This document shows positions 35,554 through 43,925 of a stretch of DNA of 64,000 nt, piece after piece. Numbering within the stretch: the first letter of the stretch is position 1; each line of letters begins with the position of its first letter. The translations under genes were made by a program, and so were the position numbers. Under the pieces are notes generated by a model that saw only the letters and a program-made list of their open reading frames with translations, ran no database searches and was not told where the DNA came from. The stretch comes from Mucilaginibacter celer (GTDB taxonomy: Bacteria; Bacteroidota; Bacteroidia; Sphingobacteriales; Sphingobacteriaceae): positions 1,116,001 to 1,180,000 of the forward strand of contig NZ_CP032869.1 in the NCBI RefSeq assembly GCF_003576455.2, written 5' to 3'.

Positions 35554-36732
35554 ATGAAACACAGATATATATATTGGTTAGCTCCCGCGGTATTGCTTAC
35601 ATGGGCATCATGCGGTAAAAAACAAAAAGCAGGTACGCCGGCTATGCCGCCAACATCGGTATACCTTGCCAGCGCCAAAACTGCCGAGGCGGTTTATTAT
35701 GATAAGTACCAGGGCCTTGTTGTTTCTATCAACACGGTAGAGTTACGCAGCCAGGTGCCGGGTTTTGTAACCGGGATATTTTTTAAAGAGGGTGATGTGG
35801 TGCAAAAAGGAAGAGTATTGTATGAAATTGATAAACGCAAGTACCAGGCCGCGTATGATCAGGCCAAAGCCAATGTATTAAGCGCCGAAGCCAACCTTGT
35901 TAAAGCTCAAAAAGATATTGACAGGTATAACATGTTGTTGAAAAACGATGCTATTGCCCGCCAAACAGTCGATCAGGCAACGGCAGCTTTTGAAACCAGC
36001 AAAAGCCAGGTAGCTGTAGCCAAAGCAGCTTTAGAGTCGGCCCGTACCGATTTGTCGTACGCTACTATCACGGCTCCGTTTACCGGCCGCATTGGTATTT
36101 CGCAGGTAAGGCTTGGTTCGCAGGTTGGGGTGGGTACTACACTGTTAAACACCATATCTGCCGAGCATCCTATTGGCGTTGACGTAGTGATTAATGAACA
36201 GGATATTAACCGTTTTTATAATCTCCAAAAATCAAGCACCGACAGCACCTTTAAACTGGTATTGCCTGACGGCAGCAAATACAACAAGCCGGGCAAGGTG
36301 CTGGCTGTTGACAGGGGGGTGAGCAACCAGACAGGCAGCATCAGGGTAAGGATCCAGTTTCCTAACGAGGAAGATGTGTTGAAGGATGGTATGAGCTGCG
36401 TTTTGCAGGTGCTCAACAACCAGTCGGGCGAACGGGTTCAGATTCCTTATAAAGCCGTTATTGAGCAAATGGGTGAGTTTTTTGTTTTTACAACAAGGGA
36501 TACTACTGTTAAAGATACCGCTCAGGATAAAACGGTTAAAGACAGGCGCGATACCATTGCCAAACAGGTAAAGGTAAAATTGGGGGCCCGTGTTAATGAT
36601 AATGTAGTAGTGCTCGATGGTGTAAAACAGGGCGACAATGTAATTACCGATGGCTTTCAGCGTTTGCGCGATGGCGGCAAGGTAACAACAGCGCTGGCTG
36701 GCCCTCCGGCAGGCGCAGCGCAAAAAAAATAA
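35554..36732 (+). CDS. RND efflux periplasmic adaptor (membrane fusion) protein
   Basis: A 392-residue protein with a lipoprotein-like N-terminus (WLAPAVLLTWASC). Then come the barrel-sandwich hybrid (LVVSINTVELRSQVPGFVTG, FKEGDVVQKGRVLYEIDKRK), a helical hairpin (AKANVLSAEANLVKAQKDID), the second lipoyl half (SYATITAPFTGRIGISQVRL) and the beta-barrel domains. A charged insertion near residue 320 (TTVKDTAQDKTVKDRRDT) is a local peculiarity. It links the RND pump to TolC. It lies 59 bases after the TolC gene and 77 before the pump, in one operon. The Bacteroidota order TolC-MFP-RND differs from the usual MFP-RND-TolC, but is not rare. Confidence 0.93.
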   Translation: MKHRYIYWLAPAVLLTWASCGKKQKAGTPAMPPTSVYLASAKTAEAVYYDKYQGLVVSINTVELRSQVPGFVTGIFFKEGDVVQKGRVLYEIDKRKYQAAYDQAKANVLSAEANLVKAQKDIDRYNMLLKNDAIARQTVDQATAAFETSKSQVAVAKAALESARTDLSYATITAPFTGRIGISQVRLGSQVGVGTTLLNTISAEHPIGVDVVINEQDINRFYNLQKSSTDSTFKLVLPDGSKYNKPGKVLAVDRGVSNQTGSIRVRIQFPNEEDVLKDGMSCVLQVLNNQSGERVQIPYKAVIEQMGEFFVFTTRDTTVKDTAQDKTVKDRRDTIAKQVKVKLGARVNDNVVVLDGVKQGDNVITDGFQRLRDGGKVTTALAGPPAGAAQKK

Positions 36733-36809
36733 TTTTTTATACCGATAGCAAAAATTTTAAGCTTAACGAGGGGCAGTATCTACCCCGGAAAACTTAACAG
36801 AAAGAAAGC

Positions 36810-39800
36810 ATGATTGCAGATACCTTTATAAAACGACCGGTTACCGCCATAGTAATATCACTGGTGATATTAATAGTAGGTATCCTGTCAATCACCAGCC
36901 TGCCTATAGGCCAGTATCCTGATATTACGCCGCCAACAGTATCTGTTAGCGGTAACTATATAGGTGCCGACGCATTAACCGTTGAGCAAACCGTAGCCAC
37001 CCCGGTGGAAGTGCAGGTAAACGGTGTGCCCGGCATGACCTACCTGCAAAGTAACAGCAGCAGCAACGGCCAAATGAGCATGACCGTTAACTTTGATGTA
37101 GGCACGGATATTAATATTGCTGCGTTGGACGTACAAAACCGCGTAGGTATTGCCCTGCCAACGCTGCCGCAGGAAGTACAGCGTTTAGGTATGGTAGTGC
37201 GTAAACGTAACCCCAGTATTTTGATGCTGGTGGCCATGTTTAGCCCCAAAGGCAGCCACGATGTTACTTTTACAGATAACTATACCAACGTATTTATTAA
37301 GGACGCCATTTTACGTACCAAAGGTGTGGGCGACGTAGTTACCCGTGCCGATGATTTCAGTATGCGCATCTGGCTTAACCCTGATAAACTTGCTGCATTG
37401 GGCATGACTGCCCAGGAAGTTACGGCCGCCCTGCAGGAACAAAACGCGCAGGTAGCTGCCGGTACTGTAGGTGCCACACCGCAGCTAAAAGGACAAACCT
37501 TCGAATATTCGGTAATTGTAAAAGGCCGTTTGAGTAAGCCTGAAGAGTTTGGTAACGTGGTGATCAGAACGCAGCCTAACAACGGCGGCGTGGTGCATTT
37601 AAAGGACGTTGCCCGGATTGAATTGGGTAAATTTAACTACTCCGGTAATTCGTTTGTGGATGGTAAACGTGCGTCGTATCTGCTGGTTTACCAGGCACCA
37701 AACAGTAACTCGCTCGAAACGGCTGATAACGTTTACGCTACCATGAACGAGCTTAAAAAAAGCTTTCCGGCCGATATTGATTATGTAGTTCCGTTTGAGG
37801 CGGTGACCGTAGTGAAAGTATCTGTTGAGGAGGTGGTTGAAACACTGGTGATAGCGCTCGGCCTTGTTATCCTTGTAGTGTTTTTATTCCTGCAAAGCTG
37901 GCGTACTACGCTAATCCCGGTACTGGCTATCCCGGTATCCATTATCGGTACGTTCATCTTTTTTATCCCGCTCAATTTTACGATAAATACATTAACGCTA
38001 TTTGGTTTTGTACTGGCTATCGGGATTGTGGTGGATGACGCGATTGTGGTAGTAGAAGCGGTACAGCATTATATGGACGAAGAGGGCATGACACCTAAAG
38101 AAGCTACCCAACATGCCATGGCCGATATTTCGGCGCCGGTAATAGCCATCGCTTTGATTTTGGCGGCGGTGTTTGTGCCCGTAGGCTTTGTGCCTGGTAT
38201 AGTTGGGCGCTTGTATCAGCAGTTTGCAATTACCATCGCTATCTCGGTGTTAATCTCGGCCTTTGTTGCGCTTTCATTAACGCCCGCGCTGTGTACTTTG
38301 TTATTGAAGCCGCATAAAATTGATGAAAAATCGACCGGCTTAAACAAGTTCTTCTTCAAATTTAACAACTGGTTTACCCGGGTAACCGGGAGATACCGTA
38401 ATACTGTTGACAAGAGCATCAAAAACTCGAGGTACATTATCATAATACTGGTGTGTATTATTATCGGTACGATACTGTTATTCAGAAGTAAACCATCAGG
38501 CTTTATCCCGTTGGAGGATGACGGTCGTGTTTACATCACTTATGATTTGCCCGAAGCTTCATCAACAGGACGTACAGTTGATGTATTGAATCGGATGATG
38601 CACACGCTTGATAGTGTGCCCGAAATTGCGCACTACGCCGCTTTGGGTGGTTTGAACGCCATCAGCTTCGCAAGTAAATCAAACAGTGCTACCATCTTTG
38701 TGCAGTTGAAACCATGGGATGAACGTAAAGAGAAATCGCAACAAATAACTGCGCTTGTAGCACGCTTAAACCAGAAACTGGCTAAATACAAAGAGGCCAA
38801 CGTGGTAGTAATTCAGCCGCCGGCAATTCCGGGTTTGGGTAGCACGGGCGGTTTTTCTTTTATTTTGGAAGAGAAACAGGCGGGCGGAGATATCAAGGTT
38901 TTTGAGAAAACATTGCGTACCTTCCTTGGTGCCATTAACCAGCGTAAGGAGATAGCGAGGGCATTCTCGTTCTTCACGGCCAGTACACCTGCTTACCAGC
39001 TAACAATTGACAGGGAAAAGGCTAAAAAGCTGGGCGTAGCAATATCTGATGTAAACACTGCACTTCAAACTTATTTGGGTAGTACCTATATTAACGATTT
39101 CACTATCTATGGCCGTAACTTTAGGGTGGTGGCCCAGGCCGACACCAGTTACCGTACCAATGTGCAGAATATAGGGCAGTATTTTGTGCGCAACTCATCC
39201 GGAGCTATGGTGCCTTTAAGCACGCTTACTTCGTACAAGGTAATTGAAAACTCGCCGTTGATCTCGCATTACAACCTGTTCCGCTCGGCCGAGATTAACG
39301 GTAGTACCAAGCCTGGTTACAGTAGCGGTGATGCCATTACGGCCCTCAAAGAAACCGCCGCCCAGGTATTGCCGCAGGGTTATGGCTACGAGTTTTCGGG
39401 CTTAAGCCGGGAGGAGTTATTGTCGGGATCAAAAACGGTATACATCTTCGCATTGTCAATCGGCTTCGTATTCCTGTTTCTGGCGGCTTTGTATGAGAGT
39501 TGGTCGGTGCCGTTCTCGGTATTGTTATCAGTACCGTTGGGTGCATTTGGAGCGATCCTGTTCCTTACCTTCTGGCCGGATTTGACTAATAATGTTTATG
39601 CGCAGATTGGTTTGATTACCCTGATAGGTTTGGCGGCCAAGAACGCCATCCTGATTGTGGAGTTTGCCAAAGAACGTGTGGATGCCGGTATGAACCTTGA
39701 AAAAGCTACCCTCGAGGCTGTAAGGCTCCGTTTAAGGCCAATTATCATGACGTCGATGGCCTTTATATTAGGCGTTGTACCGCTTATGATAGCATCAGGC

Positions 39801-39989
39801 GCCGGTGCCGAAGCACGTAAAACCATTGGCTGGACGGTGTTTGGCGGGATGCTTACTGCTACATCGCTTGCTATATTTATAGTGCCGGTGTTGTTTTACC
39901 TGATAACCAAGGGAGCGTACGGTAAAGAAAAGCTTGCCGAGCTTGAAAAAAACTATAAACCCGAAAAAGGTCACGAACCCGAGGTTTAA
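36810..39989 (+). CDS. RND multidrug efflux permease, HAE1 family
   Basis: A 1059-residue inner-membrane pump of AcrB size. It starts MIADTFIKRPVTAIVISLVI, the usual N-terminal helix, and holds two large periplasmic loops and 12 helices. The proton relay shows in GIVVDDAIVVVEAVQHYMDE (the Asp-Asp pair of TM4) and the Lys of TM10 in LIGLAAKNAILIVEFAKERV. Conserved loop motifs include IRTQPNNGGVVHLKDVARIE. HAE1 pumps expel hydrophobic and amphiphilic compounds by proton antiport. The substrate here is unknown; its position opposite the sphingolipid operon invites the thought of a lipid-related role, but this is only proximity. An 11-bp terminator follows. Confidence 0.96.
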   Translation: MIADTFIKRPVTAIVISLVILIVGILSITSLPIGQYPDITPPTVSVSGNYIGADALTVEQTVATPVEVQVNGVPGMTYLQSNSSSNGQMSMTVNFDVGTDINIAALDVQNRVGIALPTLPQEVQRLGMVVRKRNPSILMLVAMFSPKGSHDVTFTDNYTNVFIKDAILRTKGVGDVVTRADDFSMRIWLNPDKLAALGMTAQEVTAALQEQNAQVAAGTVGATPQLKGQTFEYSVIVKGRLSKPEEFGNVVIRTQPNNGGVVHLKDVARIELGKFNYSGNSFVDGKRASYLLVYQAPNSNSLETADNVYATMNELKKSFPADIDYVVPFEAVTVVKVSVEEVVETLVIALGLVILVVFLFLQSWRTTLIPVLAIPVSIIGTFIFFIPLNFTINTLTLFGFVLAIGIVVDDAIVVVEAVQHYMDEEGMTPKEATQHAMADISAPVIAIALILAAVFVPVGFVPGIVGRLYQQFAITIAISVLISAFVALSLTPALCTLLLKPHKIDEKSTGLNKFFFKFNNWFTRVTGRYRNTVDKSIKNSRYIIIILVCIIIGTILLFRSKPSGFIPLEDDGRVYITYDLPEASSTGRTVDVLNRMMHTLDSVPEIAHYAALGGLNAISFASKSNSATIFVQLKPWDERKEKSQQITALVARLNQKLAKYKEANVVVIQPPAIPGLGSTGGFSFILEEKQAGGDIKVFEKTLRTFLGAINQRKEIARAFSFFTASTPAYQLTIDREKAKKLGVAISDVNTALQTYLGSTYINDFTIYGRNFRVVAQADTSYRTNVQNIGQYFVRNSSGAMVPLSTLTSYKVIENSPLISHYNLFRSAEINGSTKPGYSSGDAITALKETAAQVLPQGYGYEFSGLSREELLSGSKTVYIFALSIGFVFLFLAALYESWSVPFSVLLSVPLGAFGAILFLTFWPDLTNNVYAQIGLITLIGLAAKNAILIVEFAKERVDAGMNLEKATLEAVRLRLRPIIMTSMAFILGVVPLMIASGAGAEARKTIGWTVFGGMLTATSLAIFIVPVLFYLITKGAYGKEKLAELEKNYKPEKGHEPEV

Positions 39990-40009
39990 GCATATTGTTT
40001 AAATTTTGT

Positions 40010-40045
40010 AAAAAGAGAGAGGCCGGTGCTTCTCTCTTTTTGTTT
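40010..40045 (+). terminator. rho-independent terminator of the efflux operon
   Basis: AAAAAGAGAGA (40010-40020) and TCTCTCTTTTT (40031-40041) pair perfectly around a ten-base loop, 20 bases after the RND stop. The next 350 bases hold no gene that I can support. Confidence 0.8.
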
Positions 40046-40392
40046 TTAGGCGTTTTGGTACGCAACGATACATCGTTAATGCTCCGTTTTTATAGCGAAA
40101 AATTCAGGTTTGTGTACACTTTTGAAGAGTTTGCCAAACAGTTTTTGGAAAATAATGTCGATGGATTTTTGTGGAAATGCCTTTTATAGTGTTACAAAAT
40201 CTTCAATAAAATCTGCCTGATATTCAATAAATAAACTATTTCAGCAATGTTTTTTTGATGGATGGTAGTTTGCTAATGTACTTTGGCACGGTCAAATTTA
40301 AGCTGCACTGGCAAAGTATTTGTTAATATGGGGTTAATACAATGAAAATTTAAAAATTGAAGCATTGTAGAATTTGACTAAAAAACACAACT

Positions 40393-40935
40393 ATGAAAAC
40401 AATGACTAAAATGATAGCTTCTGCGTTTACAGCTGCGGCTATATTTATCGGAACAAATGTAAAAGCTCAAACTACACCGGCCAATGCACTGCGTTTTGGC
40501 ATCGGCCTTGAAACAGGTATCCCAACAGGTAACGCCGATTACCGTTCGCATTTTATGCTTGGTGGTACTGCACGTTTACAATATGGAGTAAGCGATAACC
40601 TGGCATTGACATTAACCTCGGGTTACTATAATTTTTTCGCGACAGACGTAGTTAAAAATGTTTACAACGGCAGGTCGCTTGGCGAAATTCCTGTAAAAGC
40701 AGGTATCAAAGCATTTGTGGGTAGTGGATTTTACCTGGCTGGCGAAGCTGGTGCCGGGTTTGAAGTTCACCCGGTGGTAGAAGGCGCTTCTAAAAACACC
40801 AAGCTGATCCTTGCTCCTGGCTTAGGTTATGCAACCAAATCGTGGGACGTAGGTGTGCGTTATGAAAACTTCTCAGGCTCGGGGGATAATTACGGCCTGG
40901 TTGGTTTGAGGATAGCTTATGGCTTCGGTTTGTAA
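40393..40935 (+). CDS. small outer-membrane beta-barrel protein
   Basis: A 180-residue exported protein (signal peptide to about residue 25, GTNVKAQ). The mature part alternates in a manner typical of an eight-strand barrel: LRFGIGLETGIPTGNADYRS, LGGTARLQYGVSDNLALTLT, YLAGEAGAGFEVH, SWDVGVRYENFSG and a final LVGLRIAYGFGL. Proteins of this sort are abundant in Bacteroidota and are grouped as outer-membrane beta-barrel proteins; their function is unknown. It is a single gene, with a terminator 46 bases after the stop. The start is the first ATG with a signal peptide. Confidence 0.85.
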   Translation: MKTMTKMIASAFTAAAIFIGTNVKAQTTPANALRFGIGLETGIPTGNADYRSHFMLGGTARLQYGVSDNLALTLTSGYYNFFATDVVKNVYNGRSLGEIPVKAGIKAFVGSGFYLAGEAGAGFEVHPVVEGASKNTKLILAPGLGYATKSWDVGVRYENFSGSGDNYGLVGLRIAYGFGL

Positions 40936-40980
40936 TGAACCATGATTGTTAGGATTTAGAAATATTTTAATACTAATACA

Positions 40981-41019
40981 AAAAGGTCGGCTTGCCAATT
41001 GCGAGCCGACCTTTTTTTT
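40981..41019 (+). terminator. rho-independent terminator after the beta-barrel gene
   Basis: A 12-bp perfect stem, AAAAGGTCGGCT with AGCCGACCTTTT, followed by T-run. It touches the left end of the dispersed repeat that carries the IS3 element. Confidence 0.85.
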
Positions 41020-41112
41020 CTGAACCGGGATTTGGGTGGATTTGTTCGATTAATAGGATTTTTTGTCTGAACTGACTTGTCCTGCTATAGGTTGACACAA
41101 AAGTAGTCAGCA

Positions 41113-41445
41113 ATGGATTATACATTAAGAAAAGCGCTTGCCATAGAAGAATATTTGGCGGGCGGCACAACATCAGCTAAATTAGGGCAGAAATACGGAT
41201 TCGGAAACGCGAGCGTATCAAGATGGGTTGTGGAAGAAAAGAAAAAGAACAATAAAATAGCGCAAAGGGCAGCATCCCTTCAAGTGGCAAAAGAACGGGA
41301 GGGCATGCCAGAGGACATCAAGGCCTTACAGGAAGAGTTACGTAAAGCCCAATTGAAGATCCATCTACTGGAAGCAATGATTGATATATCGGATGAGCAG
41401 TATGGCACCGATATCAGAAAAAAAGCTGGCCCCAGGCAGTCATGA
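41113..41445 (+). CDS. IS3 transposase OrfA (helix-turn-helix subunit)
   Basis: A 110-residue protein: an N-terminal helix-turn-helix (MDYTLRKALAIEEYLAGGTT, KYGFGNASVSRWVVEEKK) that binds the terminal repeats, and a C-terminal leucine-zipper-like helix (IKALQEELRKAQLKIHLLEA). Near its end is a slippery run A7G (41418-41425) in phase for a -1 shift into orfB. It starts 40 bases inside the element. The protein is complete, so the copy may be able to move. Confidence 0.92.
   Translation: MDYTLRKALAIEEYLAGGTTSAKLGQKYGFGNASVSRWVVEEKKKNNKIAQRAASLQVAKEREGMPEDIKALQEELRKAQLKIHLLEAMIDISDEQYGTDIRKKAGPRQS
41418..41425 (+). promoter_or_regulatory. slippery heptamer for -1 ribosomal frameshifting (OrfAB)
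   Basis: The orfA codons AGA AAA AAA GCT give A AAA AAA G. A -1 slip reads on as AAA AGC TGG CCC CAG and enters orfB without a stop before its ATG, producing the OrfAB fusion used by IS3 elements. OrfB could also be made separately from the ATGA overlap. Confidence 0.6.
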
Positions 41446-42350
41446 AAGTAGAACAAAGCCAGGGTTGTAGCTTATCCCTGTTATGTTCACTGTCTGGGTA
41501 TTCGCGCCAAGCCTATTATAAGCGACGTTTATTGGAAGAGGAGGAACCCATCAAGGAGGAATTGCTGGTTCAGCAGGTTATCGGCTACAGGGATTTACAG
41601 CCCCGTATCGGAGGCCGTAAACTATTCTTCCTTTTGGCCCCTTTTATCAAGGCCCATAAATTAAAAATGGGTAGAGATCACTTTTTCAGGATGCTGGGCA
41701 AGTATGGCTTGTTGAACAAAAAGCGGCGTGGTAAACCACAAACTACTGATTCCAATCACTGGATGAAGAAATATCCCGACCTGATCAAAAACATGGTCCC
41801 TACGCGCTCAGAACAGTTATGGGTAAGTGATATCACTTACCTTGAACTCAGCAGTGAATTTGCTTATCTGAGCCTTGTAACGGATGCCTATAGCCGTAAG
41901 ATCGTTGGTTTTCATGTTAGCGGGAACCTTACAGCCGAAGGCAGCATATTAGCATTGAAAATGGCTATTGAGGGGCGTCAGAATAAAAAAGAATTGATCC
42001 ATCACTCAGATCGGGGGACGCAATATTGTTGCCACGATTATATAAAAACACTACAGGAGAACAACATAGATATTAGCATGACCCAAAGCGGGGATCCAAG
42101 AGACAATGCGATTGCTGAGCGGGTAAACGGGATCCTGAAAATGGAACTACTAAAGCCATCGTTCATAGATATTGAAGATGCAAGAACTGCTGTGACACAG
42201 GCAGTCAATATTTATAATTACTTACGCCCTCATAGCAGCATATCGATGTTAACACCTGCACTGGTACATACCAGAAAGTTTAAACTCAAACGCCTCTGGA
42301 GGAACAATTATAAGAGTAAACCTGCAAAAAGGGAGGAGACAGCCGGGTAG
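41442..42350 (+). CDS. IS3 transposase OrfB (DDE integrase catalytic subunit)
   Basis: A 302-residue protein with the rve-type integrase core. The DDE triad is visible: first Asp in LWVSDITYLELSSEF, second in LIHHSDRGTQYC, and the Glu in DNAIAERVNGILKMEL, with the usual 35-residue spacing from the second Asp. An N-terminal HTH_21-like helix (KMGRDHFFRMLGKYGLLNKK) precedes it. The reading frame is -1 to orfA and open back through the slippery site. The C-terminus is basic. There is no sign of decay. Confidence 0.95.
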   Translation: MKVEQSQGCSLSLLCSLSGYSRQAYYKRRLLEEEEPIKEELLVQQVIGYRDLQPRIGGRKLFFLLAPFIKAHKLKMGRDHFFRMLGKYGLLNKKRRGKPQTTDSNHWMKKYPDLIKNMVPTRSEQLWVSDITYLELSSEFAYLSLVTDAYSRKIVGFHVSGNLTAEGSILALKMAIEGRQNKKELIHHSDRGTQYCCHDYIKTLQENNIDISMTQSGDPRDNAIAERVNGILKMELLKPSFIDIEDARTAVTQAVNIYNYLRPHSSISMLTPALVHTRKFKLKRLWRNNYKSKPAKREETAG

Positions 42351-42406
42351 TTATCAACAACAAACGCCCGTTTTTAAAAAGAAAAAAAGAAGCAAAAAAA
42401 GAAAAA

Positions 42407-42453
42407 CGTGTTAGGATGTGGATAACGCTACGCGTTACCCACATCCTAACACG
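42407..42453. terminator. very strong hairpin inside the right end of IS3
   Basis: CGTGTTAGGATGTGG (42407-42421) pairs perfectly with CCACATCCTAACACG (42439-42453); an inner TAACGC/GCGTTA stem leaves a three-base loop. It may stop transcription at the end of orfB or shield the transposase from outside reading. Confidence 0.55.
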
Positions 42454-42596
42454 ACAAACAAACAATAATTATCTTTATTTTTATAAAATCACTGTCAACC
42501 TTTTTTAGGACAAGTCAAACTCGAATTTATCGAATTAAAGAATTTTCGGAATTTGCTAAGCATCCTATTAATCCCTTAATCCCCCCAAATCCCGGT

Positions 42597-42641
42597 TCAG
42601 AAAAATCCGAAATCGAAAATCCAAATTCCGAAATCCCAATT
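42597..42641. repeat. AT-rich dispersed repeat, copy 1 (GATTTCGGATTTTTCTG family)
   Basis: The reverse strand reads GATTTCGGAATTTGGATTTTCGATTTCGGATTTTTCTG, similar to the plus strand at 50744-50790. It abuts the outer arm of the GTTCAGAC repeat. Confidence 0.5.
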
Positions 42642-43833
42642 AGGCTAACTTACCCAACGCAACCTTCAACCTCCTCATAGCCTCAATCAACTTATCCTCA
42701 GCGGCAGCATAAGATAAACGGATAGATGAAGGATCACCGAACGAATCGCCACCTACGGTGGCTACGTGGCCTTCTTCAAGCAGGTAAAGGCTCAAGTCGT
42801 CCGAATCATTGATCACGCGGCCTTCATAGCTTTTACCGAAGAAAGAGGTAACATTTGGGAAGAAGTAAAACGCGCCATCGGGCAGGTTTACTTTAACACC
42901 TTCAATCTCGCTTAATAATTTGTATACAATGTCGCGGCGTTTTTTGAATTGCGCGCGCATCTCCAAAACGCTCTCTAATCCACCCTCGTAGGCGGCAATA
43001 CCGGCACGTTGGGTAATTGAACAGGTACCTGAAGTTACCTGGCCCTGCATTTTGTCAAATGCTGCAGCAAGCTCTTTGGTGCTGGCTGTGTAACCAATTC
43101 TCCAACCGGTCATGGCAAAAGCTTTCGACCAGCCATTGATGATCACTACACGATCTTTAATAGCATCAAACTGCGCGATAGATTCGTGCTTATCAACAAA
43201 GTTGATGTGCTCGTAAATCTCATCGCTCAGGATATAAACGTGTGGGTGTTTCTCAAATACTTTGGCCAGGCCTTCCAGTTCGTCTTTAGTGTAAACGCTG
43301 CCGGTAGGGTTACATGGCGATGAAAACATGAACAATTTAGTGTTTGGCGTAATAGCGGCCTCTAATTGCTCAGGAGTAATTTTAAAGTTGGTATCAACGG
43401 TGGTGTTGATGAAAACGCTTTTGCCTTCGGCCAGTTTAACAACTTCGCTGTATGATACCCAGTACGGTGTAGGGATAATTACTTCCTGTCCCGGATCAAC
43501 CAAACATAATACCGCATTGGCGATGGCTTGTTTAGCACCTGTTGAAACAACTATGTCGGCAGCGTCATAATCCAAATTATTCTCATTCTTGAGCTTGGCA
43601 ACTACGGCTTTACGAAGATCAGGGTAGCCTGCTACGGGTGTGTAGTAGGTAAAGTTCTTGTCCATGGCCTGCTTTGCTGCTTCCTTAATATGCTCAGGAG
43701 TATGAAAATCAGGCTCACCAAAGCTAAGGCTGATCACGTCGACACCTTTAGCGGCAAGTTCACGGCCCAGTTTGGCCATTTTAATTGTTGCAGATTCGGA
43801 CAGGTTTTGTATCCGGGTACTTAATGCGCTCAT
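42640..43833 (-). CDS. class I PLP-dependent aminotransferase (aspartate aminotransferase type)
   Basis: A 397-residue enzyme with the class Ib pattern of Thermus AspC: VISLSFGEPDFHTPEHIKEA, YTPVAGYPDLRKAVVAKL, PTPYWVSYSEVVKLAEG, FSSPCNPTGSVYTKDELEG, LSDEIYEHINF, and the PLP lysine in GWSKAFAMTGWRIGYTAS; the last arginine that holds the carboxylate is in SIRLSYAA. It moves the amino group of aspartate or an aromatic amino acid to 2-oxoglutarate in the cytoplasm. A perfect TATATTTG box lies 20 bases before the start on the minus strand, back to back with the promoter of the CDF operon. The precise substrate is not decided. Confidence 0.93.
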   Translation of the reverse strand: MSALSTRIQNLSESATIKMAKLGRELAAKGVDVISLSFGEPDFHTPEHIKEAAKQAMDKNFTYYTPVAGYPDLRKAVVAKLKNENNLDYDAADIVVSTGAKQAIANAVLCLVDPGQEVIIPTPYWVSYSEVVKLAEGKSVFINTTVDTNFKITPEQLEAAITPNTKLFMFSSPCNPTGSVYTKDELEGLAKVFEKHPHVYILSDEIYEHINFVDKHESIAQFDAIKDRVVIINGWSKAFAMTGWRIGYTASTKELAAAFDKMQGQVTSGTCSITQRAGIAAYEGGLESVLEMRAQFKKRRDIVYKLLSEIEGVKVNLPDGAFYFFPNVTSFFGKSYEGRVINDSDDLSLYLLEEGHVATVGGDSFGDPSSIRLSYAAAEDKLIEAMRRLKVALGKLA

Positions 43834-43852
43834 ATAAATTGTGTTATCGCGG

Positions 43853-43860
43853 CAAATATA
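43853..43860 (-). promoter_or_regulatory. -7 promoter box of the aminotransferase gene
   Basis: TATATTTG on the minus strand, a perfect Bacteroidota -7 box, 20 bases from the start codon. Confidence 0.45.
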
Positions 43861-43897
43861 GAAAATAACTTTACTGCTACTTACGGTTGTTATTTTT

Positions 43898-43905
43898 TAA
43901 ATTTG
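43898..43905 (+). promoter_or_regulatory. -7 promoter box of the CDF-Nudix-bioA operon
   Basis: TAAATTTG, a perfect -7 box, 21 bases before the TTG start at 43926; it supports that unusual start codon. Confidence 0.45.
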
Positions 43906-43925
43906 CGGCCTAATAACCCTTTGCT

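Larger units (their letters stand above)
41073..42517 (+). mobile_element. IS3-family insertion sequence, complete, 1445 bp, 3-bp target duplication
   Basis: Left inverted repeat TGACTTGTCC... (41073-41097) and right inverted repeat (42493-42517) match at 21 of 25 bases and have the TG...CA termini of IS3 elements. The flanks carry a direct AAC duplication (41070-41072 and 42518-42520). It holds two overlapping genes, orfA and orfB. Confidence 0.9.
41020..42600. repeat. GTTCAGAC dispersed repeat interrupted by IS3 (41020-41072 and 42518-42600)
   Basis: The left part begins CTGAACCGGGATTTGGG and ends TTTGTCTGAAC; the right part begins AACTCGAATTTATCGAATT and ends AAATCCCGGTTCAG. Read as one piece after removing the IS, they form a palindrome whose outer arms match (CTGAACCGGGATTTGGG, GATTAATAGGAT) and whose centre matches the left arm of the intact copy at 21243. 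Confidence 0.75.

Noticed and set aside
39995..40189. 64-codon frame after the RND pump
   Set aside because: It includes the operon terminator hairpin in its first third, has no recognisable protein pattern and no start signal.
41073..42512. IS3 ends at TGTCCT without a target duplication
   Set aside because: Extending the inverted repeats by five bases to TGACTTGTCCT gives a longer match, TG...CA ends and an AAC duplication.
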